Below are positions 34,056-45,597 of a stretch of 64,000 nt of DNA, piece after piece. A model generated the notes under the pieces. That model worked only from the letters and a program-made list of their open reading frames with translations. It searched no databases and had not been told where the DNA came from. The stretch comes from Pseudomonas sp. RC10. GTDB lineage: Bacteria > Pseudomonadota > Gammaproteobacteria > Pseudomonadales > Pseudomonadaceae. Within the stretch, counting starts at the first letter, position 1, and every line of letters begins with the position of its first letter. Made by a program: the position numbers and the translations under genes. The stretch spans positions 4,154,001 through 4,218,000 of the forward strand of contig NZ_CP151650.1 of the NCBI RefSeq assembly GCF_038397775.1. Direction: 5' to 3'.

Positions 34056-34366
34056 TCCCACCTGCTGTTCAATTCCTTGAGAATCTTTTTTTCCTGAGCG
34101 TCCAGATCATCCTTGACGCCCTTGCGGTAGATCAGAATCAGGCGAATCTGAAATGCCAGACTCACGTGGTAATAGATCACCCGCACACCCGAACGCTTTC
34201 CTTTGTCCTGACTCGACCACCTGACCTTACGCAAGCCCCCAGTGCCTTGAATCACCGTCCCAGCTAAAGGATTCTGAGCGAGAAAAGCCTGAAAGGCCTG
34301 GTACTCCTCGTCAGTCAGCAGCTCTCCAAGATCCTGAGTGAATATCCGTGTTTCGATGAAGATCAT
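34052..34366 (-). CDS. RelE/HigB-type toxin
   Basis: A 104-residue protein of the RelE/ParE superfamily: MIFIETRIFTQDLGELLTDE, then LAQNPLAGTVIQGTGGLRKVRW and VRVIYYHVSLAFQIRLILIYRKG, ending in a charged helix. Members of this subfamily cut mRNA on ribosomes. The order toxin then antitoxin, with a 4-base overlap, is that of higBA. GAGG lies 7 bases before the ATG. Confidence 0.86.
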   Translation of the reverse strand: MIFIETRIFTQDLGELLTDEEYQAFQAFLAQNPLAGTVIQGTGGLRKVRWSSQDKGKRSGVRVIYYHVSLAFQIRLILIYRKGVKDDLDAQEKKILKELNSRWE

Positions 34367-34432
34367 CCTTTATCCTCATGCGCCATTGGCGCAGTCGCAA
34401 GCGTAGACATACCTTAAGTCGATTGCAACCCT

Positions 34433-34459
34433 AAAAAAAGAGCGCCCGAAGGCGCCCTT
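34433..34459 (-). terminator. rho-independent terminator of the TonB receptor gene
   Basis: On the minus strand a 9-pair stem (AAGGGCGCC with GGCGCTCTT, one mismatch) closes a TTCG tetraloop and is followed by a T run. It lies 23 bases past the receptor stop codon. Confidence 0.85.
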
Positions 34460-34481
34460 GGTTACACGGTATGACCTGCCC

Positions 34482-36956
34482 TCAAAACCCCACACTCGCC
34501 TGCACAAAGAACGTCCGTGGTTGCCCCAGGTAGATCCCCGAGTTGTTGTCGCTGGAGCGGGTGAAGTATTGGTGGTCGAAGAGGTTCTTCACGCCCGCCC
34601 CCACTTTGAGGTTCGACATCTGTTTGCCGAAGTTGTAAGCGCCGCGCACGTTCCAGGTGACGTAGCCAGGGATGTCGCCGTACTGACCGTCAGCCGAGGG
34701 CGTGGTGATGTAGTTGCCGTTGAAGCTGCCATCGGCGTTGGTTCCGGTGCCGGGTGCGCGTTGTTTCGATTGGGCGTAGCCGTCGACGTTGTAGGTCCAG
34801 CGGTCGACCTCATAACGCAGACCGACCGTGGCGACCTGACGCGAATAGAGCGGCAGGTCGCGGCCTTTGAAGCCGGGGATGTCGCCCTCGGAGGTGGCGC
34901 GGGTGTAGGTGAATCCGGCATTGGCCGTCAGCCCGGTCAAGTGCGCGTCGAGGGCGCTGAGGTCGTAGTGGGCCGAAGCTTCGATGCCCTGGTGCTTTGT
35001 GGCGCCGAGGTTGGTCCAGCCCACGTCGTTGCTGACGTATTGCAGTTCGTCGTCGAAGTCGATGTAGAACGCGGTCAGCTCGCCGCCCCACGTGCCGTTG
35101 TCGTAACGGGTGCCCAGTTCGTAGGTCTTGGCCTTCTCCGGTTGCAGGCCGCTGGCCGTGTCATTGCCCGTGCCGCCCTGGGCAACCTGGAAGTATTGCA
35201 GGCTGCCAAAGGACGTCTCGTAGTTGGCGAACAGCTTCCACTCGTCCGACAGGTGATACATCACGCTCAGCGCGGGCAACGGTTCGTTGTTGTTGACGCT
35301 GCGGTCTTTCTCTTGCACTCGCACCCCGTTGGTGCCGAGCACCGGTCGGTCGTGCCAATCGGTGCTGATCCGTTCGAAACGGATGCCGGGGGTGACGGTC
35401 CATTTGCCCACATCGATCTTGTCGTCGATGTAGAACGCGGTCGCTTCAGTGCCACCCGTGCGATCCTGATAGACGTGGCCGTCGGAACCCGGAATCACCA
35501 CGGGAGTGTTGTTCACCAGCCCCAGGCGAGACGCCTGCTCATGCATGGCCTCTTTCAGGTAGCGGGCACCCACGCTGACTTCCTGGGTGGTCGGCCCCAG
35601 GTCCAGCACGTGCGAGACGCGCGGCTCGATGCCAAACGTGTGGTAGCTGCGCGGGAAGGAGCCGAGGGTTTTCTGGTCGCGGGCGGCAATGTTGCTGCCG
35701 CGAAAACTGTCGGTGTAATACGTCAGCAGTTCGGCTTGGGTTGAGTCGTCGATCTGACGCTTGTACTTGATCGACACGTCCTTGCGACGACCGCTGAAGT
35801 TGTCGTAATCACGGTCAGACTGATACGGATTGGCGTCGAACTGCTTCTGCGTCAGACCGCCCGGCATGTCGGCCTTGGCGTCGTAATAGTGGAAGTTCAC
35901 CGACAGGTCATCCTGCTCGGTGAGCGCCCAGTGGGTCTTGAGCAGCAGGTCATCAATGTCGTTGTCATTGTTGCTGGAGCGATAGCCCGAACCGTTGACG
36001 GTGGAGTACAGCAAGGCTGCGCCCAGGCCGTTGTCCGCCGTGCCGCCGATGAACATGGTTTCCATGTTCTTGTAACCGCCATGGCGACTGGTCTCGATGG
36101 TGCTGCTGACGTCGCCGCTGAGTTTTTCCGGGATGGCGCGGGTGACGAAGTTGATCACACCGCCGACGTTCTGCGGCCCGTAACGCACCGAACCTGCGCC
36201 GCGCACCACGTCGATGCTGTCGAGGTTGCCCGAGGAAATCGGCGCCATCGACAGCTGTGGCTGGCCATAGGGCGCGAACGCCGCAGGTACGCCGTCGATC
36301 AGCACGGTCGAGCGTGGCGACAGGCGCGAGGTCAGGCCACGCACGCCCACGTTCAGGGAAATGTCGCTGCCGCCGGTGCCGTTGGATTCCTGCACTTGCA
36401 CGCCGGGAATGCGCCGCAGCACATCGCCGACGTTTTGCGCGCCCTGCTCGACCATGGTCTGACGGCGCACAACGGTCCGCGCACCGGGGTGGTTCTGCAC
36501 CACGACGGCGTCGGCATCACCGAGCCAGTCCCCCACCACTTTCACTTCGATCGGCGCGATTTCAAGGCTGCCCGGCGTGGCGAACGCGCTTTGTCCGGCA
36601 AGCTTGAGCACCACGGTGTCGGCGGACATTTCATAGTCCAGACCACTGCCCCTAAGCAGCGAACGCAGCGCCTGTTCCGGTGACAGATTGCCATCCACCG
36701 CGGGCGCCTGCTTCCCGGCGACCAGGTCCGGGCTGAAAAACAGTTGCAGGGAGGTCTGCTGACCCAGCTGACTCAACGCGGCGCTCAGGGGTTGGGCCTG
36801 AATGTGAATCGCCGTCGGCGCGCCCTCGGCATAGCTGTGACCCGCGCCGGTGCCGACCGCCAGGGCCAACGCCCACGGCAGCCAGCGAGAGGATTGCGGT
36901 GCAGGCAGGGTGCGGCGGACGGCCAGTTGAAGCGCGTTGAGTCTATTGTTTTTCAC
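34482..36956 (-). CDS. TonB-dependent receptor with signalling domain (FecA-like)
   Basis: 824 residues. A signal peptide precedes a secretin/TonB N-terminal (STN) signalling domain at about 48-115 (IHIQAQPLSAALSQLGQQTSLQLFFS). The plug domain includes VVVQNHPGARTVVRRQTMVEQGAQNVGDVLRRIPGVQV-type sequence and VRGAGSVRYGPQNVGGVINFVTR, and the 22-strand barrel ends in Phe (QASVGF). The STN domain links it to the FecR/FecI pair encoded just upstream. Fe(III)-dicitrate or a related chelate is the likely ligand, by family. Confidence 0.9.
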   Translation of the reverse strand: MKNNRLNALQLAVRRTLPAPQSSRWLPWALALAVGTGAGHSYAEGAPTAIHIQAQPLSAALSQLGQQTSLQLFFSPDLVAGKQAPAVDGNLSPEQALRSLLRGSGLDYEMSADTVVLKLAGQSAFATPGSLEIAPIEVKVVGDWLGDADAVVVQNHPGARTVVRRQTMVEQGAQNVGDVLRRIPGVQVQESNGTGGSDISLNVGVRGLTSRLSPRSTVLIDGVPAAFAPYGQPQLSMAPISSGNLDSIDVVRGAGSVRYGPQNVGGVINFVTRAIPEKLSGDVSSTIETSRHGGYKNMETMFIGGTADNGLGAALLYSTVNGSGYRSSNNDNDIDDLLLKTHWALTEQDDLSVNFHYYDAKADMPGGLTQKQFDANPYQSDRDYDNFSGRRKDVSIKYKRQIDDSTQAELLTYYTDSFRGSNIAARDQKTLGSFPRSYHTFGIEPRVSHVLDLGPTTQEVSVGARYLKEAMHEQASRLGLVNNTPVVIPGSDGHVYQDRTGGTEATAFYIDDKIDVGKWTVTPGIRFERISTDWHDRPVLGTNGVRVQEKDRSVNNNEPLPALSVMYHLSDEWKLFANYETSFGSLQYFQVAQGGTGNDTASGLQPEKAKTYELGTRYDNGTWGGELTAFYIDFDDELQYVSNDVGWTNLGATKHQGIEASAHYDLSALDAHLTGLTANAGFTYTRATSEGDIPGFKGRDLPLYSRQVATVGLRYEVDRWTYNVDGYAQSKQRAPGTGTNADGSFNGNYITTPSADGQYGDIPGYVTWNVRGAYNFGKQMSNLKVGAGVKNLFDHQYFTRSSDNNSGIYLGQPRTFFVQASVGF

Positions 36957-37064
36957 GTCGGGTCTTGTCCTGAAGTTTCAGAATGCGAAGCACATCTGCG
37001 TTGTTCTGAATGCTAAGCAATCGCAGTTGGACAAGAAGACGAAGGGCCGCGAAAAAACCTGAAT

Positions 37065-38069
37065 CTATTTTGAAAATATTTCCTGGCTGCCGTCGGCGAG
37101 GGTTCGCACGGCCACCGGCAAAATGCTCGGCAAGGCCCGGAGCAGGGCATCCGTGTCGTCGGATTTGAACACGCTGGTCAGGCGCAAATTCGCGGCCTTC
37201 ACATCGCTGACCCGCAATGGCTGCGCGCGATAGCGGGAGACTTCCTGCACCACGTCCCTCAAGGACGCGTCGTTGAACACCAGCTTGCCGGTACGCCACG
37301 CCGTGATCGCCGCCGTGTTGACGGCCGATGCCGGCATGAGGTTGCCACTGGCATCGATGCTCGAACCCAGTCCCGCGGTGAGCGTGACCTGATTCCCTTG
37401 CTCGCCCGCCGTGCCCTTGACCTTGACCGTGCCAGACTCCACCGCCACCAGCGTGCGGGTCGGGTCGCGACGGACGTCGAAGCGGGTGCCGGTGACGGTC
37501 ACCGAACCATTGCCGGTCTGCACCACAAACGGTCGGGAGGTGTCGTGCTCGACGCTGAACATCGCTTCGCCCTCGGTCAGTTCGACCTGACGCGTGGCGC
37601 TGAAGAAGTGCACCTTCAGACGGGTGCGACCATTGAGGTCCAGCACCGAGCCATCCGGCAATGCCACCTGACGCCGCTCGCCCACTGCCGTGGCGAATTC
37701 CGCGCTGTAATCAGGCTGCCGTTCCAGGCCGAAGTAAAGGCTCGTTCCCACCACCATCGCCACCAGACTGGCCGCCACCGCATAGCGGGTAAATGTTCGA
37801 CAAGCGGGTAAAGATGGCGCAGGCAACGGCGTCGGCGCATCCGGTTCACACAGGGCTTCGAGCCGTGCCCTAGGCAGCAGATCGGCAGCGCCCCACAGGT
37901 TTTGCAGCAGGCGGTATTCATGGGCGTGCGGGTCGTGGGCGCTCAGCCAGGCCTCGAACTCAGCGTGCTCCTCCGATGACAGCTCGCCGTCGCGAGCACG
38001 CGCAAACCACCACGCCGCCTGATCGCGTACGGCGTCTGGGCCACAAGGGCAATCACGGTCCGTCGTCAT
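37065..38069 (-). CDS. FecR-family anti-sigma factor/regulator
   Basis: 334 residues. A cytoplasmic N-terminal FecR domain (QAAWWFARARDGELSSEEHAEFEAWLSAHD) is followed by one transmembrane helix near residue 90-110 (YAVAASLVAMVVGTSLYFG) and a periplasmic FecR/DUF4880-type part with VALPDGSVLDLNGRTRLKV. It relays the receptor signal to the sigma factor. The frame is open to 38135; ATG at 38069 gives the family N-terminus. Confidence 0.9.
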   Translation of the reverse strand: MTTDRDCPCGPDAVRDQAAWWFARARDGELSSEEHAEFEAWLSAHDPHAHEYRLLQNLWGAADLLPRARLEALCEPDAPTPLPAPSLPACRTFTRYAVAASLVAMVVGTSLYFGLERQPDYSAEFATAVGERRQVALPDGSVLDLNGRTRLKVHFFSATRQVELTEGEAMFSVEHDTSRPFVVQTGNGSVTVTGTRFDVRRDPTRTLVAVESGTVKVKGTAGEQGNQVTLTAGLGSSIDASGNLMPASAVNTAAITAWRTGKLVFNDASLRDVVQEVSRYRAQPLRVSDVKAANLRLTSVFKSDDTDALLRALPSILPVAVRTLADGSQEIFSK

Positions 38070-38118
38070 GGTGTTTCCTGAGCAAATGAAAGGCGGGCCA
38101 GTTCCCGGTGACGATGCA

Positions 38119-38622
38119 TCATGGCGCCGGGGCATCCAGCCGGTCGCGCAAATGGCGCAGCGTGCGAATCATATACTTTTCCACCATGTTCTTGCTCAGG
38201 CCCAGGCGGTCGGCGATCTCCAGCTGCGACAACCCTTCAAGCTTTTGCCAGACGAACACCTTGCGACAGTTGAGCGGCAACTCCGCCAGGGCACGTTCGA
38301 TGGAGTCTGCCAGCTGGATGGCATGCATGAACGCCTCCGGGTCATCCGTGTGACCGGCCGATGTGTCGAGGGATTCCCGTTCGAGTTCACTGCGCCGGTC
38401 TTCACGCCGCCAGGTGTCGACGGCGATGTTGCGGGCCGTTTGATGCAGATACGCCCGAGGCTGCTCGACGCTCGCCCCGCCGGTCGATTCCAGCACGCGC
38501 ACAAACGCGTCATGGGTCAGGTCTTCGGCCTGATGACGGTTCTTCAGACGGCGGGTCCAGGTGCCCACGAGCTCTTCGTAATGATCGAGAAAGCCTTTGC
38601 TTCGTGGCAGCTTGAGGGTCAT
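38119..38622 (-). CDS. ECF sigma factor (FecI-like)
   Basis: 167 residues. Region 2 contains LVGTWTRRLKNRHQAEDLTHDAFVRVLE and region 4 contains LPLNCRKVFVWQKLEGLSQLEIADRLGLSKNMVEKYM, the pattern of FecI/PvdS-type sigma factors. ATG at 38622 was chosen over the open frame to 38685. It is first in the sigma-anti-sigma-receptor order, which fits FecIRA-type cell-surface signalling for iron uptake. A Fur-box-like sequence lies upstream. Confidence 0.9.
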   Translation of the reverse strand: MTLKLPRSKGFLDHYEELVGTWTRRLKNRHQAEDLTHDAFVRVLESTGGASVEQPRAYLHQTARNIAVDTWRREDRRSELERESLDTSAGHTDDPEAFMHAIQLADSIERALAELPLNCRKVFVWQKLEGLSQLEIADRLGLSKNMVEKYMIRTLRHLRDRLDAPAP

Positions 38623-38654
38623 GAGGGGGTGGGAATGTGGGGGCGGAAGGCGCG

Positions 38655-38673
38655 AATAGTAATGGTTCTTATT
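38655..38673 (-). promoter_or_regulatory. Fur box candidate
   Basis: On the minus strand AATAAGAACCATTACTATT agrees with the 19-base Fur consensus at 11 positions, in the AT-rich stretch 33-51 bases before the FecI-like start. Repression by Fe-Fur is expected for this gene type; the match itself is moderate. Confidence 0.5.
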
Positions 38674-38802
38674 ATAGAAACGCAATCTTCCAACGCATTA
38701 TCGCCTTCCCCGGTTATTCAGGAGCAGCGCCGTTTCGGCTCCGCTCCCCCATTGACCCTCTGTCAGCCATGACGTGCTGAGCGGGACGGTCAGTGTCGTC
38801 CA

Positions 38803-38886
38803 TCAGCCCGGTGGAATCGTCGCCAGCAGGCCAATGGAAATGGTCAGCGCCAGAAAGCCCAGCAGAAACAGCGTCATCTTGCCCAT
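38803..38886 (-). CDS. 27-residue predicted membrane peptide
   Basis: Too short for usual cut-offs. ATG at 38886 is preceded by GAGAGGTGA at a good distance. The peptide starts MGKMTLFLLGF, is almost entirely hydrophobic (one membrane helix) and ends ATIPPG before a TGA. The strong ribosome site and a clean helix suggest a real small membrane protein. Function unknown; the rest of 38623-39046 holds only the Fur-box-like site and no other gene. Confidence 0.5.
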   Translation of the reverse strand: MGKMTLFLLGFLALTISIGLLATIPPG

Positions 38887-39046
38887 GAGTGTCACCTCTC
38901 AATGTGTGCGATACAGGCGCAAACATCGCCTGATCGCTCGGGGCCAGCCTCCTTTCAGTGGCTGGGAATGGTGACTAGTTTGGGCCGGACAACTGTTTCA
39001 ATACAGCGCCAGATCTTGGAGAAAAATACGGATCAGATGGAAATCC

Positions 39047-39694
39047 TCACAGCGCCGGACGCTGAATGTTCACCCATTCCTGCACGCTCGGCCGCGCCCA
39101 CTGCCGCTTGGCATACGTCACCAGCGCATCAGGCACGTCGTCGCCATTCAGGATCAGCCGGTTGAGCATCAACGCCAGGTCTACGTCGGCAATCGACCAT
39201 TCGCCAAACAGGTGGTCCGCCCCTTGCGGCAACAATGCCTGAGCGCCCTCGATCAATTTTCGCGCCGCGGCCTTTGCTGAGGGCGTCAGCGCAGGGGCCT
39301 GCTGACCGTAAAACACCACCAGCGTCGAGCGCTCCTGCCGCAACGGGGCCAGATCGCTGCGCAGCCACGCCTGAACCTCACGAGCCTTGGCGCGGTGTTG
39401 AGGGTTTCGGGGATAGACCGGCGTGCCGGGGAACACCTCTTCCAGGTATTCGTCGATGGCCGACGATTCGGACAGGGAGAAATCGCCATGGACCAGCGTC
39501 GGCACCCGCTGCGTCACGGACAATGCCGTGTAATGGGGGCCTTGCTGCTCGCCAGCCTCCAGGTCCACCGGAATCCATTCAAAGTCGAGGCCCTTCTCGC
39601 GCAGGACCACGAAAGCGGACAGGGCGTAAGGGCTGGTGTATTGGGCGTCGACGTAGAGTCGCAGGCGAGCGTCGTTCACGAGGGTGATCTCCAT
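39047..39694 (-). CDS. yfcF: glutathione S-transferase family protein (YfcF-like)
   Basis: 215 residues. The N-terminal thioredoxin-like domain has YTSPYALSAFVVLREKGLDFEW with the active Ser/Tyr region, and TQRVPTLVHGDFSLSESSAIDEYLEEVF with the glutathione gamma-glutamyl binding ES motif. A helical C-terminal domain has LFGEWSIADVDLALMLNRLI. Length and pattern fit E. coli YfcF-type enzymes with glutathione transferase and peroxidase activity. Cytosolic, monocistronic, downstream of katG. Confidence 0.82.
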   Translation of the reverse strand: MEITLVNDARLRLYVDAQYTSPYALSAFVVLREKGLDFEWIPVDLEAGEQQGPHYTALSVTQRVPTLVHGDFSLSESSAIDEYLEEVFPGTPVYPRNPQHRAKAREVQAWLRSDLAPLRQERSTLVVFYGQQAPALTPSAKAAARKLIEGAQALLPQGADHLFGEWSIADVDLALMLNRLILNGDDVPDALVTYAKRQWARPSVQEWVNIQRPAL

Positions 39695-39792
39695 TTCAGG
39701 GAACAGACACGCTACGAGAAGCGTGCGAACAAGGGAAATTCAAGATGTTCATGGGCCTATTCTCGCGGGGAATGGAAGGCACGACCGGACAT

Positions 39793-39818
39793 AAAAACGC
39801 CCCCAGGAAGGAGGCGTT
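39793..39818 (-). terminator. rho-independent terminator of katG
   Basis: On the minus strand the stem AACGCCTCC with GGGGGCGTT (one mismatch) is followed by TTTTAT. It lies 22 bases past the katG stop. Confidence 0.82.
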
Positions 39819-39839
39819 GTTGAGAGAGTGGTAGACCGA

Positions 39840-42113
<2,274 letters not shown>

Positions 42114-42394
42114 CTACCTTTGATCGTGATCATCCCGCCGTCTGCCTTTATCCAGGGCGCGGCAGAGACGAGTGAACTCAGTAGCACCGACGGTGCTTAT
42201 TCTTATCGCCTTATCAGGGATGGAACCGTCGGCAAAAGCCAACGACAGATCAAAGATAGCTCCGATCTCAGAGAGGTCTAATAGCCGCAGCATTGATCCG
42301 CGATAGAGCGGCTCTTTTAAGCGGTCTGGATGTGTCACGTTCGCGCGGCATCGCTCTGCTACCCTGCTTCATCCCTTTTCGGACAGACCTGCCC

Positions 42395-42829
42395 ATGATC
42401 AAAATCCGTGTGATGACAATGGACGATTACGATGCCGTCCTGGCCCTGATGAATGCCACCCCCGGCATTTCGATCCGCGATGCCGACTCCCGCGAATCAA
42501 CGGCCCGCTACCTGGACCGCAACCCCGGCATGAGCTTCGTCGCGCAAAGCGATTCGGGGCTGGTCGGCTGTGTGATGTGCGGCCACGACGGGCGGCGCGG
42601 TTATTTGCAGCACCTGCTGGTCTTGCCCGAATTCCGCCGTCAGGGCATTGCGCGGGAGTTGGTAGAGCGCTGCCTGTCCAGCCTCGAAGCCTTGGGCATC
42701 GGCAAATGCCACCTCGACGTGCTCAAGACCAATGACGCCGCTGCCCGCTACTGGCAAGGCCAGGGCTGGAAGCGGCGTGAGGATATCGACCGTTTTTCGT
42801 TCACCCGACCGGGCAACGAAAACGCGTGA
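42395..42829 (+). CDS. GNAT family N-acetyltransferase
   Basis: A 144-residue acetyltransferase. The pyrophosphate loop is LQHLLVLPEFRRQGIARELVERCL, with DVLKTNDAAARYWQGQGW after it, the usual C-terminal pattern. The frame opens at 42293, but ATG at 42395 begins the domain (MIKIRVMTMDDYDAVLALMN). Substrate unknown. It stands alone, converging with an SDR gene 9 bases beyond its stop. Confidence 0.85.
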   Translation: MIKIRVMTMDDYDAVLALMNATPGISIRDADSRESTARYLDRNPGMSFVAQSDSGLVGCVMCGHDGRRGYLQHLLVLPEFRRQGIARELVERCLSSLEALGIGKCHLDVLKTNDAAARYWQGQGWKRREDIDRFSFTRPGNENA

Positions 42830-42838
42830 TCCCGACGA

Positions 42839-43603
42839 TCAGGCCTTCGAAACGGCTGCGCTGACGGCTACCGCATCCGCGCCCGCCGGGGTGCGCATCG
42901 GCGCGGATGGATCGGTCACCGCCTGCCACACGGCTTCGGCGACATCCAGCGCGTGGGTCATGGGCGATGCCGTGTCGCGCACGCTTTCGAACACCTGATC
43001 CCGGAACGCGACGTACGCATCCGGAATCGGATCGGCCATCAGCCGCCGAGCGTTATCGCCAAAAGCGGTGCCCGGTGCGCGACCCGGCAACACCAGCCGC
43101 ACGCGAACGTCGAACGGTTCCAGCTCCAGCGCCAGCGATTCGGTGAAGGCGTTCACCGCCGCCTTGCTCGCGGTGTACACCGCCAACAGCGGCAACGATT
43201 TCAGCGTCACCGTAGACGTGACGTTGACCACCACCCCGCCCCGACGCTGACGGAACTGAGGCAGAACGGCCTGGGTCATGGCGATGGTGCCGAGGGTATT
43301 GGTGTCGAAAATCTCCCGTGCGCTGGCAAGGTTGAGCCCTTCCACCGGCGCCAGCAAGCCAATCCCTGCATTGTTGACGAGGGCATCAATCGGTCCCGCC
43401 GCGTCGATGCAACGGGCAATGCTGTCGGCGTCCGTCACGTCGAGTGCGAGGATGCGCAGGTGATCGGAGGCCGGCAGCAAGTCTTTACGCGGCGTGCGCA
43501 TCGTGGCGATGACGTTCCAGCCTTTGTCGAGAAAGAATCGCGCGGTTTCCAGGCCGAAGCCCGAGGAGCAACCGGTGATCAAAACGGTGGGCGAGTGAGT
43601 CAT
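42839..43603 (-). CDS. short-chain dehydrogenase/reductase
   Basis: A 254-residue SDR. The cofactor motif is LITGCSSGFGLETARFFLDKG, the NNAGIG motif is ALVNNAGIGLLAP, and the catalytic Ser, Tyr and Lys lie in VTSTVTLKSLPLLAVYTASKAAV. Asp-free end of strand 2 (TMRTPRKD) suggests NADP preference. ATG at 43603 follows TGGAG; the longer frame to 43738 is not conserved. It is divergent from an AraC-family gene, the likely regulator. Confidence 0.88.
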   Translation of the reverse strand: MTHSPTVLITGCSSGFGLETARFFLDKGWNVIATMRTPRKDLLPASDHLRILALDVTDADSIARCIDAAGPIDALVNNAGIGLLAPVEGLNLASAREIFDTNTLGTIAMTQAVLPQFRQRRGGVVVNVTSTVTLKSLPLLAVYTASKAAVNAFTESLALELEPFDVRVRLVLPGRAPGTAFGDNARRLMADPIPDAYVAFRDQVFESVRDTASPMTHALDVAEAVWQAVTDPSAPMRTPAGADAVAVSAAVSKA

Positions 43604-43699
43604 GTGAAACTCCAGCGAATGAATGACCGCTCCACCATAGATCGACGGCAGCAGACGAACTACACTCCAACGTCCTGTTCTTTGTCGTGAGCGTCCGGA

Positions 43700-44656
43700 A
43701 TGGTCGATCCACTGGCTGAAGTCGTCGGCCTGCTGCAACCCTCAGCGCCCTTCTCCAAACTGGTCATTGCCTCGTCGCCGTGGGCCGTCAGGCGCGCCGA
43801 CACCGGCCAGCCGTTTTATTTCGTGGTGCTTGAAGGGGCATGCCGACTGGCCATCGACGGCCCTCACGGCAGCGACATGATCGTCCTGAACGAAGGCGAC
43901 TTCGTGCTGATTCCTGCCGCCCAGTCCTTCGCCACGTCGAGCATGGACCGCGAGCCGCCGCTGGAGGACGAAGTTCCCACGACGGCCATCACCCCGATGC
44001 CTGGCGGTGTCCGGCTCGGTGATCCGCTGGCTGACGTCGACACGCGATTGCTGGTCGGCCATTGCGTGTTCGGCTCGGCCGATGCCGGGCTTCTGGTGCC
44101 CTTGTTGCCGCGATGGGTGCACGTGCGTGGCGAACGACGGCTGGCAACGCTGGTGCAATTGGTGGGCGACGAATCCCGTGCCCAGCGACCGGCGCGAGAG
44201 ATGGTCATGGCGCGGCTGCTGGAAGTGCTGCTGATCGAGGCGCTGCGCTCGAACGGATCAACGGCGGCCTCACCCGGGCTGTTGCGCGGGTTGTCCGACC
44301 CCAAGCTGTCATTGGCCTTGAGGGGCTTTCATGAGCACCCCGCCGCGCCGTGGAACGTTGCGCAACTGGCAAGCACGGCGGGCATGTCGCGCTCGACGTT
44401 TTTCGAGGCCTTCGGCCGTGCGGTGGGCCTGCCGCCCATGGAATACCTGCTGACGTGGCGCATGGCACTGGCCAAACAGATGCTGCGCCAGCGCGAGCTG
44501 GCGATCAGCGAGATTGCCGAGCGGGTCGGCTACAGTTCGGTGAGTTCATTCGGGGTCGCCTTCACCCGTCACGTTGGCCTGCCACCGGGGCGCTACGCCA
44601 CGACTCAGGTCGATGCAGCACCAGACATCGACAGCACAGATCAGCAGCTCGGCTGA
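43700..44656 (+). CDS. AraC-family regulator with cupin domain
   Basis: 318 residues. The N-terminal cupin (RADTGQPFYFVVLEGACRLAIDG and NEGDFVLIPAAQSFA) binds an effector. The C-terminal double helix-turn-helix has WNVAQLASTAGMSRSTFFEAFGRAVGLPPMEYLLTWRM and ISEIAERVGYSSVSSFGVAFTRHVGLPPGRY. It is divergent from the SDR gene across 96 bases, a typical pair. Its last 16 bases overlap the end of the convergent EamA gene. Confidence 0.9.
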   Translation: MVDPLAEVVGLLQPSAPFSKLVIASSPWAVRRADTGQPFYFVVLEGACRLAIDGPHGSDMIVLNEGDFVLIPAAQSFATSSMDREPPLEDEVPTTAITPMPGGVRLGDPLADVDTRLLVGHCVFGSADAGLLVPLLPRWVHVRGERRLATLVQLVGDESRAQRPAREMVMARLLEVLLIEALRSNGSTAASPGLLRGLSDPKLSLALRGFHEHPAAPWNVAQLASTAGMSRSTFFEAFGRAVGLPPMEYLLTWRMALAKQMLRQRELAISEIAERVGYSSVSSFGVAFTRHVGLPPGRYATTQVDAAPDIDSTDQQLG

Positions 44657-45597
44657 TCCAGCTTCACCACCGGCACCTGATGCCGACGAGCCGACCAAAG
44701 CACCCCGCCCACCAGCAGACAGATCGACGCCAACTCCACGAAGCCGGGGAAGTGCCGGGTGTAAATAAAGCCGTAGATGCAGGCGAACACTGTTTCGAAC
44801 ACGATCATCTGGCCGCTGAGCGACGAAGCCATGCGCCGGGAACAGGCGTTCCACAGGCTGTTCGCCAGCCACGAACCGCACAGCGCCAGAAACAGGCTGA
44901 CCCACAGAAACGTCATCCAGCGGCTGTGTTCGATGCCGGTGGGAATCAGGTTCGGGAACAGCGCCAACGCCACCACGCCAAACACCACCGCCACGCCGCC
45001 GGTGACAATGCCCAGCAACGTCGACCATTCCCTGCTGTTGAACGAACTCTGCTTGAGGTAGCGGCTGTTGTGGGTGGCGAACCACGACCAACTCACCACG
45101 CCGCATAACCCGCAGGCGATGCCGAGTAGCTGCGAGGACAGTGGCACATCGGAAGCGGTTTGCACGGCGCGTTCAATGCAGATCGAGACGATGCCGAGGA
45201 ATACCATCAACAGCGGCAGCTTGAGCTTATTGATGGGCAGCGATCCGGTGTCGTTGCGCCCTTGAAAGGTGATGGCGATGGGAAGCATGCCGTTGATCAA
45301 GGCGGCAGCCGTGACCCCGCTGAGCTGGATTGCGGCGCCGAGCAAAGCGTAGTTCAACACGTTGCCGGTCAGCGACAGGCGCAGCAACAGCATGACCTCG
45401 CCACGGGTGAGCCGAGCGAACAGACGACGGGCGAACGGCAACGCCACCAGCAGCGAAAACAGGCCGTACAGGGCGAACCGTGCGCTGCTGATCAGCACAG
45501 CGTTGAAGTCCGGCAGCAGCGACGGGCCTACGATGACCCCGGCCCAGATGGCCCCGGCCAGCAGCGCGTACACAATTCCACTGTTCATCATTTCCAC
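44641..45597 (-). CDS. EamA-family (DMT) membrane transporter
   Basis: A 318-residue protein with about ten hydrophobic helices in two EamA halves. It starts GIVYALLAGAIWAGVIVGPSLLPDF and has VTAAALINGMLPIAITFQGRN and ASSLSGQMIVFETVFACIYGFIYTRHFP. Members export amino acids or metabolites; the substrate is unknown. It is divergent from the LysR gene whose start lies near 45719, the likely regulator. Confidence 0.87.
   Translation of the reverse strand: MEMMNSGIVYALLAGAIWAGVIVGPSLLPDFNAVLISSARFALYGLFSLLVALPFARRLFARLTRGEVMLLLRLSLTGNVLNYALLGAAIQLSGVTAAALINGMLPIAITFQGRNDTGSLPINKLKLPLLMVFLGIVSICIERAVQTASDVPLSSQLLGIACGLCGVVSWSWFATHNSRYLKQSSFNSREWSTLLGIVTGGVAVVFGVVALALFPNLIPTGIEHSRWMTFLWVSLFLALCGSWLANSLWNACSRRMASSLSGQMIVFETVFACIYGFIYTRHFPGFVELASICLLVGGVLWSARRHQVPVVKLDQPSC

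Noticed and set aside
42114..42338. 74-codon frame upstream of katG on the minus strand
   Set aside because: No good ribosome site and no recognisable pattern; it covers the katG promoter region.
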